Below are positions 55,201-64,000 of a stretch of DNA of 64,000 nucleotides, one piece after another. The translations under genes and the position numbers were made by a program. Below the pieces are notes generated by a model. The model was given only the letters and a program-made list of their open reading frames with translations, had not been told where the DNA came from and searched no databases. The stretch comes from Ryuthela nishihirai (lineage: Eukaryota; Arthropoda; Arachnida; Araneae; Heptathelidae). How positions within the stretch are numbered: the first letter of the stretch is position 1; every line of letters begins with the position of its first letter. The stretch is from positions 28,871,001 to 28,935,000 of the forward strand of contig JAWZYU010000007.1 in NCBI GenBank assembly GCA_038380435.1. Reading direction: 5' to 3'.

Positions 55201-57513
55201 GTGATATATCTAGTATCCTCTCAGTTGCCTGGAGTTGCTGGTATAGGAAGATCTTAATAGGAGTCAAGATGACCAATAACATAAAAAGATGACGTGCTTA
55301 ACCATGTTTTAAGGCAGATATTGAAATCAGCACCTGAAAAATAGTTAAAGGCAGCTACAACTGTTCATATTATAAAAACCTTGTAAACAAGTGTAATCAA
55401 AATAATATAAATCAGTGAGAGAAAAAAATTACATTTCTCAATAGTTATGCCTTACATCAAAGGAATCGCAATCGTAGAAGCCGTCTAATATTAAGGTTTA
55501 ATTTCTGAACCTAGATGTCTAAGGCGTACTAAAGAAATCCTTGATAAGTCTTCGGGATTATGTGTGAAGTTCGGATGAAATAATTAGGATTTAACTATGC
55601 ATGTAGACATTAACCATAATAAAAATAAATATAAAAAAAATAATATAAAAGAATAAATTTCTTTCGAGGTTTTTTTTTGGGGGGGGGGGGGGGGGGTTTG
55701 TGCAACCTCAAGTCGCTCCTGCAGTTAAGTCTCTTACTCCTTTAACGTATCCAGTGGCAAAGATGCTCAAGATTTATCTCTCTGCTTGATCAACTCGCAC
55801 TCCTCTCACTTCAGTCCAGAAAAATCATGCATTACATCACCCACAACTCACTGCAAGATAGAAAGAAAAATTCCATGGAAATTTTTCATCAGCCAGTTCG
55901 CAAACATCCAAATTTAAACGCCTGGTACACTGATGCCACTTCTTTTTAAACGTGTCAACTAATGGTGAATCTATATTGCATTCCCTCTGCATCAAACATC
56001 TCCCTACAGAATTTCACTCTCCTATCTTCACCAACACCTGAATGCGTCTCATTAAGGGCTTATTTTTCAACTCGTAAAAGGAAACATCAGAAAAGCTGTG
56101 ACAAGTTTAACTTGTTGACCAAATGAGTTGCGAATAGGATTCAATGCATTGGTTTTATTCCTACTTTATCGTTGCAAAAACCACAGAGATATAGTCACTC
56201 AGCGGTTTTCGAATTCATCTACGTATACCAGTGCCTTTAAGGCCATCCGCTTCTACGGATAATTAAATTATCTCTGGAAGAAAGTATCCAAAGTCCCAAA
56301 AGAAATTAGCTCCACAGCAATCAGCGCACAGTTGTCATTTACATTGCCAATATAAGTGTGACACAACTCCACTTTTCGCAACAAAACGCAGCCGGGGTTC
56401 TTCTGGTGAATTTTAAATTACACTCGCTCACCACATTAATCGGAAAATAAGGTTTTAAGTGACATCAGCAATTTAAATTGCACGTGCACTCTTGGTTTTA
56501 ATGAACGCAAAGTAAATAATAAAGCAGAAGAGATAGTTTTTTGTTATTAATATTTTTATTCGTAGTTTTTTTTTTCCCTCTTCACTGTTTTTAAAGATAG
56601 ATCTGGTTTTTAAAAGGCATTTTTCTCTACACAACAGCTACATCATCATATTTTGAAGTCTTTGGGGTATTTTTATTCTTATTTCAGTAAAAATCAGTTT
56701 GGGGGAAAAAACTCTAATTATTTTCGAAACAATGGCAGTTTTTGCATTAGGGTTTTATCATCTTTGCCGAGGATTCGAAGGCGGAATTAAAAAAAAATAA
56801 TCCCAGTCGTCATTTCGGTGCCGCTTTTACATTCTCATTCACATATCTCTCTGAGATCTCTTGGGTATCTCTCTACTAATGGATTGATGCAGTGCTCTTT
56901 TTTAAATTTACTTCTACAACAAGTTTCCACCAACAAATTGCTTCGCGTTTATACTGGCAAGTTTTTACCAGTCATCAGAGAATGCCTCGGAAGCAAGAGT
57001 CGACCGCATGTGTCGATCCGGTATCTATTTGTTATTTGTCTTGTTGTCGTACGAGGCAGGAAAATTTTGCAATAATTCAAACAAAGTAAAGAAAAAAATG
57101 TGTTGTTCGTCCATTGCTAATTAATACACTAGTAGCACCTGAAAAACTTCCAAAGGTTTTGCAATAAAAAAAAAATGCACTCTAAATAAAAACTACAATA
57201 GAAGTATAATCTTATTTATAATTGGAGACTGTTTCAAGTTTTCGTGATTTTAAAAACCACTGATGATATTAAAGATGTGGATTCTACTTCAAGCAGATTA
57301 GCAATTGCTAAAATATGTATGTTTTTTATTTATAATGAAGGTTTTATATCGGGACTTTTTGCAAATAACTATTATTTTTGGAATTCTGGAGAAGATTGTT
57401 TTTTTTTTCTCTTTCTACGAGTAATGCGAAAACTTTTAAATCTACCTCTTCGATAATCGATTTGCTTGTCTTTTGATTCATTTCTTCCGTAAGAATACAA
57501 CTGGCAAATTGTG
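55201..57513. other. No gene or repeat family recognised
   Basis: Long AT-rich stretch with a T/G homopolymer run at 55672-55697. Frames at 56818-57075 and 57244-57456 lack recognisable features. Confidence 0.45.
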
Positions 57514-58340
57514 TACAGTCGCTCAAAAAAAAAATATCCGAACACAATGTTTGATTACAGAATTCAGAAAAAATATCTGGCAACGATTTTTTTTAGAAAT
57601 TAGTGATCTGGCAACCTTCGTGTCACGTGATTACAGAATTCAGGAAAAATATCTGGAGCGTGTACAGCAACTGTACACGCTCCAGTTACCGTTCACAGCA
57701 AACTGGAGCGTGTGCAGTTACTGCACACGCTCCAGTTTGCTGTGAACGGTAACTGCACACGCTCAATATTTCCGTGAGTGAGCTCACACGATCCAGGTCT
57801 TTGTGAGCCCACACGATCCAATGTGCTGTGAACATTAACCGCAACCGCTCCAGTTTGCTGTGAACGGTAACTGCACACGCTCAATATTTCCGTGAGTGAG
57901 CCCACACGATCCAGATCTTTGTGAGCTCACACGATCCAGATCTTTGTGAGCTCATACGATCCAATGTGCTGTGAACATTAACCGCAACCGCTCCAGTTTG
58001 CTGTAAACGGTAACTGCACACGCTTAATATTTCCGTGAGTGAGCCCACACGATCCAGGTCTTTGTGAGCTCACACGATCCAGGCCTTTGTGAGCTCACAC
58101 GATCCAATGTGCTGTGAACATTAACCGCAACCGCTCCAGTTTGCTGTAAACGGTAACTGCACACGCTTAATATTTCCGTGAGTGAGCCCACACGATCCAG
58201 GTCTTTGTGAGCTCACACGATCCAATGTGCTGTGAACATTAACCGCAACCGCTACAGTTTGCTGTGAACGGTAACTGCACACGCTCCATATTCATTGCAT
58301 TATATATTCATACGTATTATATATATTAAAAAATATCCGA
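57514..58340. mobile_element. Expanded palindromic MITE, copy 7, right end missing
   Basis: Starts TACAGTCGCTCAAAAAAAAA. Interior 57660-58290 has about five 118-bp units with the same palindromes as copies 4 and 5, and one unit contains an extra GATCTTTGTGAGCTCA(C/T)ACGATCC repeat. It ends at AATATCCGAACACCATGG and passes straight into the 101-bp SINE1-derived array. Confidence 0.87.
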
Positions 58341-58344
58341 ACAC

Positions 58345-58975
58345 CATGGTAAATATCCGAACACCCTCTCCGTATCCTCCCATCCGATGGACGGTGGCCT
58401 TTCCTAGCCCATCAGTGTCTCCTACTGACTGTGGGCAGAGTTCTTTAACGTGCACGGGGTATGACCCTCTCCGCATCCTCCCATCCGACGGACGGTGGCC
58501 TTCCTAGCCCATCGGTGTCCCCTATTGACCGTGGGCAGAGTTCTTTAACATGCACGGGGTATGGCCCTCTCCGCATCCTTCCATCCCATGGACGGTGGCC
58601 TTTCCTAGCCCATCGGTGTCCCCTACTGACTGTGGGCAGAGTTCTTTAATGTGCACGGGGTATGGCCCTCTCCACATCCTCCCATCCGACGGACGGTGGC
58701 CTTTCCTAGCCCATCGGTGTCCCCTATTGACCGTGGGCAGAGTTCTTTAACGTGCACGGGGTATGGCCCTCTCCGCATCCTCCCATCCGACGGACGGTGG
58801 CCTTTCCTAGCCCATCGGTGTCCCCTATTGACCGTGGGCAGAGTTCTTTAACGTGCACGGGGTATGGCCCTCTCCGCATCCTCCCATCCGACGGACGGTG
58901 GCCTTTCCTAGCCCATCGGTGTCCCCTACTGACTGTGGGCATAGTTATTTAACGTGCACTGGGTATACGTTAAGC
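58345..58975 (-). repeat. 101-bp x6 array made of SINE1 body
   Basis: GTTCTTTAACGTGCACGGGG-type motifs recur at 58439, 58540, 58641, 58742, 58843 and 58944 (101-bp steps). Each unit is a reverse SINE1 segment (CCATCCGACGGACGGTGGCC ... GACCGTGGGCAGA) fused at AAAGAAC|TCTGCCC in the forward sense. Copies are almost identical. Confidence 0.93.
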
Positions 58976-59135
58976 CGTGTCTCCGTGCACACGGAGACAC
59001 TGCTTAACTGACCGAGGCCAAGGCGGGAAGTTTTGCGGAGAAAAATCTCAAAGCGGGCCCAGGTGGGACTCTAACCTGAGAATTGAAGATTACGAGCCTG
59101 GCACACTACCAACTGAGCCACTCCCTCCCTAATCA
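58976..59135 (-). mobile_element. SINE1 head half bordering the 101-bp array
   Basis: GTTTTGCGGAGAAAAATCTC, GGGACTCTAACC and CCAACTGAGCCACTCCC are the head side of a reverse SINE1. The array therefore expanded inside this copy, whose tail side is replaced by MITE sequence. Confidence 0.85.
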
Positions 59136-59231
59136 GAGGTATAGTGATTTGAGCAGAAGAGATAGTTACTGAAATTCGTATAAATCATTAGTTTACAGCT
59201 ATATTTCAAGGTACAAATGAAACAATACTTT

Positions 59232-62112
59232 TAAAGTAAGAGAAGGGATTGGCCTAATCGGTAGCACGCCTAACTCATAAACTACAGTTCCCAGGTTCGA
59301 ATCCCACCTTTGAGATTTATCTCTGCTAAACCCTTAATGGATGCTCAGTTCCTATACGGAGCAAAGGATGATGAGCTGCTTGTCTTCCAAATGCGGCAAC
59401 TAAACCCTAAATGGATGCTCAGTTCCTATACGGAGCAAAGGATGATGAGCTGCTCGTCTTCCAAACGGGACAACTAAACCCTAAATGGATGCTCAGTTCC
59501 TATACGGAGCAAAGGATGATGAGCTGCTCGTCTTCCAAACGTGGCAACTAAACCCTAAATGGATGCTCAGTTCCTATACGGAGCAAAGGATGATGAGTTG
59601 CTCGTCTTCCAAACGTGGCAACTAAACCCTAAATGGATGCTCAGTTCTTATACGGAGCAAAGGATGATGAGCTGCTCGTCTTCCAAACGTGGCAACTAAA
59701 CCCTAAATGGATGCTCAGTTCCTATGCGGAGCAAAGGATGATGAGCTGCTCGTCTTCCAAACGCGGCAACTAAACCCTAAATTGATGCTCAGTTCCTATA
59801 CAGAGCAAAGGATGATGAGCTGCTCGTCTTCCAAATGCGGCAACTAAACCCTAAATGGATGCTCAGTTCCTATACGGAGCAAAGGATGATGACCTGCTTG
59901 TCTTCCAAATGCGGCAACTAAACCCTAAATGGATGCTCAGTTCCTATACGGAGCAAAGGATGATGACCTGCTTGTCTTCCAAATGCGGCAACTAAACCCT
60001 AAATGGATGCTCAGTTCCTATACGGAACAAAGGATGATGAGCTGCTCGTCTTCCAAACGGGACAACTAAACCCTAAATGGATGCTCAGTTCCTATTCGGA
60101 GCAAAAGATGATGAGCTGCTCGTCTTCCAAACGTGGCAACTAAACCCTAGATGGATGCTCAGTTCCTATACGGAGCAAAGGATGATGAGCTGCTCGTCTT
60201 CCAAACGTTGCAACTAAACCCTAAATGGATGCTCAGTTCCTATACGGAGCAAAGGATGATGAGCTGCTCGTCTTCCAAACGCGGCAACTAAACCCTAAAT
60301 TGATGCTCAGTTCCTATACGGAGCAAAGGATGATGAGCTGCTCGTCTTCCAAATGCGGCAACTAAACCCTAAATGGATGCTCAGTTCCTATACGGAGCAA
60401 AGGATGATGAGCTGCTCGTCTTCCAAACGCGGCAACTAAACCCTAAATGGATGCTCAGTTCCTATACGGAGCAAAGGATGATGAGCTGCTCGTCTTCCAA
60501 ATGCGGCAACTAAACCCTAAATTGATGCTCAATTCCTATATGGAGCAAAGGATGATGAGCTGCTCGTCTTCCAAACGCGGCAACTAAACCCTAAATTGAT
60601 GCTCAGTTCCTATACAGAGCAAAGGATGATGAGCTGCTCGTCTTCCAAACGCGGCAACTAAACCCTAAATGGATGCTCAGTTCCTATACGGAGCAAAGGA
60701 TGATGAGCTGCTTGTCTTCCAAATGCGGCAACTAAACCCTAAATGGATGCTCAGTTCCTATACGGAGCAAAGGATGATGAGCTGCTCGTCTTCCAAACGG
60801 GACAACTAAACCCTAAATGGATGCTCAGTTCCTATACGGAGCAAAGGATGATGAGCTGCTCGTCTTCCAAACGTTGCAACTAAACCCTAAATGGATGCTC
60901 AGTTCCTATACGGAGCAAAGGATGATGAGCTGCTCGTCTTCCAAACGCGGCAACTAAACCCTAAATTGATGCTCAGTTCCTATACGGAGCAAAGGATGAT
61001 GAGCTGCTCGTCTTCCAAACACGGCAACTAAACCCTAAATTGATGCTCAGTTCCTATACGGAGCAAAGGATGATGAGCTGCTCATCTTCCAAACGCGGCA
61101 ACTAAACCCTAAATGGATGCTCAGTTCCTATACGGAGCAAAGGATGATGAGCTGCTCGTCTTCCAAATGCGGCAACTAAACCCTAAATTGATGCTCAATT
61201 CCTATACGGAGCAAAGAATGATGAGCTGCTCGTCTTCCAAACGCGGCAACTAAACCCTAAATTGATGCTCAGTTCCTATACTGAGCAAAGGATGATGAGC
61301 TGCTCGTCTTCCAAACGCGGCAACTAAACCCTAAATGGATGCTCAGTTCCTATACGGAGCAAAGGATGATGAGCTGCTTGTCTTCCAAATGCGGCAACTA
61401 AACCCTAAATGGATGCTCAGTTCCTATACGGAGCAAAGGATGATGAGCTGCTCGTCTTCCAAACGGGACAACTAAACCCTAAATGGATGCTCAGTTCCTA
61501 TACGGAGCAAAGGATGATGAGCTGCTCATATTCCAAACGTGGCAACTAAACCCTAAATGGATGCTCAGTTCCTATACGGAGCAAAGGATGATGAGCTGCT
61601 CGTCTTCCAAACGTGGCAACTAAACCCTAAATGGATGCTCAGTTCCTATACGGAGCAAAGGATGATGAGCTGCTCGTCTTCGAAACGCGGCAACTAAACC
61701 CTAAATTGATGCTCAGTTCCTATACGGAGCAAAGGATGATGAGCTGCTCGTCTTCCGAACGCGGCAACTAAACCCTAAATGGATGCTCAATTCCTATACG
61801 GAGGAAAGGATGATGAGCTGCTCGTCTTCCAAACGCGGCAACTTTAGCTGCGACTGCGCTCGGTGAGGAAGCGAAAATCAAATGGACTTGGAATGGATGC
61901 CGTCAGTCCGATGGGTTGATAAACGGTGACTCAGTGTGGTGGGAAACCATACCCAGCGCACGTTCTGGACGGGAGGTTTTCGTCTGTTTCCTAACAGTTG
62001 ACCAGTGAATCTCCTTTACAAATCTTCATTCACCCCTTTGTGATCCTTGTGACCTAACCATTTAATTCACTGTTCTCAAGAAAACGCCGCTCAGAGGTAA
62101 ACAACCCATTCT
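59232..62112 (+). mobile_element. Old SINE1 split by a 74-bp satellite array
   Basis: Head GGATTGGCCTAATCGGTAGC and B box AGGTTCGAATCCC to ATCTCTGCT (59327); after the array it resumes at about 61844 with TTAGCTGCGACTGCGCTCGGTGAGG through GTGACCTAACCATTTAATTC to GCCGCTCAGAGGTAAACAACCC. Confidence 0.85.
59328..61843. repeat. 74-bp satellite, exactly 34 copies
   Basis: Unit AAACCCTAAATGGATGCTCA + GTTCCTATACGGAGCAAAGG + ATGATGAGCTGCTCGTCTTC + CAAACGCGGCAACT. Starts at 59328, 59402, 59476, 59550 ... 61770 fall on an unbroken 74-bp grid (2,516 bp = 34 units, no net indel). Variants such as TTGATGCTC, ACGGGACAACT and GACCTGCTTG recur in sets, showing block duplication. Confidence 0.95.
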
Positions 62113-62216
62113 TGAATCTCTAATCAAGTCAACTTTTATCTTAAATGCCAAAAAAAACCCCGAAAAAAACTGTGCATTATGAGACAGTAATGCACATAAA
62201 TATTGATGAGAGGTGC

Positions 62217-62640
62217 ATAGTGGTGGTGCGAGGGTTGTTTGGATGTTTTACCTCTGAGCGGCACTTTTTTGCACACCATGGGCTAAATGGCCAGGTCACA
62301 TGGACCCCGAAGGCTCAGAGTATGTTGGGGGAGGGGACCCACTGAAACAGCTGTTGGGAGACAGATGGTAGCCTTCCGTCAAGGCCATCCAGCGTGTTCT
62401 TTAACGTGCACAGGGTATGGCTCTCCCGCACACGGGGCCACGGCTTAACGTCCCATCCGATGGACGGCGGCCTTTCCAAGCCCATCGGTGTCCCCTACTG
62501 ACCGTGAGCAGGGCGGGGAATTTTGCGGAGATAAATCTCAACGCTGACCCAGCTGGGACTCGAGCCTGGGAATTACAGATTACGAACCTGGCGCACTACC
62601 GACCGAGCCACCCCCGCCCTATGGTGGCGAGGGATTGAAA
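62217..62640 (-). mobile_element. SINE1, reverse
   Basis: Starts GGGTTGTTTGGATGTTTTACC and ends at the head complement (CCACCCCCGCCC, 62627). Flanks GTGGTGCGAGGG and TGGTGGCGAGGG are similar and may be an imperfect TSD. Confidence 0.9.
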
Positions 62641-62887
62641 TCTAAATTAGAGAGTTGAAAGAAGATCCTTGTTCTCTTTTTTCCTGCCAAGAGCAAATTG
62701 GCAAACCCCAAAACTATCTCCAGGTCTATACCACCAATGCTGTAAATTCTCTCTTCCCTTGTTACTTAACAAATGAAAGGGAAAGGGCAAATTCCCCCAC
62801 GCGACATAACACAAAAGCAAAAATATGCAAACTTTTAAAAGAGGACAACAAAGGATCGACTGTTGCTGTGTAGGCAGAACTTTCAGG

Positions 62888-62957
62888 AAAAGTTGCCGCG
62901 TTTGGAAGACGAGCAGCTCATCAACCCTTTGCTCCCTACAGGAACTGAGCAACCATT
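62888..62957 (-). repeat. Isolated inverted monomer of the 74-bp satellite
   Basis: GTTGCCGCGTTTGGAAGACG, AGCAGCTCATCA, CTTTGCTCC and GGAACTGAGCA are the reverse complement of one satellite unit, with a few differences, about 1 kb from the array. Confidence 0.92.
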
Positions 62958-62959
62958 AA

Positions 62960-64000
62960 GGCTCCCACACTACGCTGAGTCAGAGAACGCCGCATAACTA
63001 AAGACAATAGACCGACTAGACGAACAAGCATTAATTGTTGAGTGCTAGCTAGGAGGCTCTCTGTGCGAGTAAAGGAAGGTGAATTGTTCCATTTCCTATG
63101 TGAAACAAGTGAATGCTTTAATTGCCAGACAGTGCTCTAGCCCGTTGCAGTAAAGTATAAAGGGGAAGTGCACTATGAAGGGGAGTTGAGACAATTAAAG
63201 CATCTTCAAAGTCTGTGTCAAACGGAGCGGTTAATGGTGCCCGAAAATTATGGGCCTCTATTTGGACCGAGATCCCAAGCCTTTTGTTTTACCTTCATCA
63301 TTATCCGCTCTGTTGGTTGTGAAGGGGAGGGGGGTAAAAGGGGTGACACTCGCGTGTAGCGGGAAATTTTCTGCTCATTAAGGGAACGGTTTTGTTTCCG
63401 CATATTAGGCGACAAAGGCAAAATACCCCGGGAACTTCCATGCTGGAGTCGCCGGAGTTCAGGGATTTACGACTGTGATCATACATGCATACCTTTAGGA
63501 GCTCTGCAGTAAAGGCCCCAACACCCCCTGGCTTGCTGGCGGGTTGAAGACATGATATTGGAGTATAATAGCGTCGCTTATCTAAGATGTCCGGTTCATT
63601 TAGTTACTTTTGTTTACATGAAGTTTATTTCTGGCATTTCATTCGTAATGAAATATTATTATGATAAGTTGTAAGGCGTAAAAAGATGTCTGCTGCTTGT
63701 CTTTAATTTTATGCATATTAATGCAATGAAGGAATGTGACCTACGAGTTTTTATAGCAAAGTTTTTCTGCGGGTTTCGGCTGCATTCCATAGAGTGCCGT
63801 TTAATTTAATAAGTTTAAATTCTTGTTTTTTTTGTTGAGTTTTTTTGTCTTATACAGTTTTAATTATCTGCATGTAGGGTTGTTTCTTTGGCTAATTAAT
63901 TTTAGTGACCAGTTTTTGGACATTAGAAATTACGAGGCAGCTAGCTTAATGCGATTCGATGAGACATAAGCTCAGAATGTTACTTGTATAATTATGTCTA
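62960..64000. other. No gene supported
   Basis: Repeat-free. Small frames at 63168-63359 and 63301-63486 have no recognisable domain. The last 400 bases are AT-rich. Confidence 0.4.

Noticed and set aside
57700..58290. Regulatory array with E-boxes/palindromic operators
   Set aside because: The palindromes belong to a transposable MITE interior present in several copies; no gene is adjacent.
59328..61843. CRISPR-like array
   Set aside because: Units are directly contiguous with no unique spacers, and the genome is eukaryotic.
62647..62952. 101-codon minus-strand frame as a gene
   Set aside because: It begins inside the inverted satellite monomer, has no recognisable domain, and the hydrophobic stretch (CIFLLLCYVAW) alone is not enough.

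Overview
This window is repeat-dominated DNA from an animal nucleus. There are no operons or bacterial gene layout, the sequence is AT-rich with long low-complexity stretches, and it is packed with tRNA-derived SINEs, a LINE, palindromic DNA-transposon relics and minisatellites. An arthropod (perhaps a chelicerate) is a reasonable guess from the mix of families. One pseudogene resembles, from memory, a multicopy protein family I associate with arthropod genomes. I cannot name the species. No complete host protein-coding gene could be supported. Most open frames are translations of repeats.

Two SINE families recur. SINE1 (about 385-390 bp) has a tRNA-like head with A box TGGCTCAGTCGG and B box GGTTCGAGTCC, a long body, and an AACCCAACCC tail. 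At least 14 younger copies carry readable 8-13 bp target-site duplications, and many older copies lie beneath them, often nested. SINE2 (about 175-195 bp) has a Ser/Leu-like head (GTGGCCGAGTGG) and ends in GCTGCTTGAGG. Its last 28 bases match the 3' end of the LINE found here, which suggests a LINE/SINE partnership. Two LINE copies exist: a decayed one (about 21.68-25.2 kb, with a SINE1 in its 5' region) and a better-preserved one (about 49.15-52.35 kb) with readable endonuclease and reverse-transcriptase domains. A 96-bp stub of the same LINE sits inside a Tigger-type transposase relic at 12.3 kb with a clean 7-bp duplication.

Other layers are as follows. (1) A palindromic Tc1/mariner-like MITE family (ends CAGTCGCTCAAAAAAGTATC, TA flanks) lies at 0.2, 8.3-9.8, 12.7-13.3, 17.75-19.5, 20.2-21.2, 36.5 and 57.5 kb; five copies are swollen by a 118-bp internal repeat built of nested palindromes. 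(2) An unrelated palindromic MITE lies at 48.0-48.6 kb. (3) Relics of Tigger (11.5-12.7 kb), hAT (25.5-25.8 kb), a possible Helitron/Pif1 helicase (10.4 kb), and a decayed member of a multicopy arthropod protein family (53.26-54.70 kb). (4) Minisatellites: 41 bp at 0.6 kb, 41 bp at 4.9-5.8 kb, 43 bp x8 at 14.1 kb, 47 bp at 34.5-35.3 kb, about 31 bp at 47.1-48.8 kb, 101 bp x6 at 58.4 kb and exactly 34 copies of 74 bp at 59.3-61.8 kb. Several of these arrays grew inside SINE1 copies, and many breakpoints share one SINE1 segment.

The repeat-poor, relatively CpG-rich stretches (15.3-16.5 kb, 32.0-32.8 kb, 39.5-40.2 kb, 43.3-43.7 kb, 55.0-55.2 kb) are the best places to look for host promoters or exons. 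Support for these is weak.
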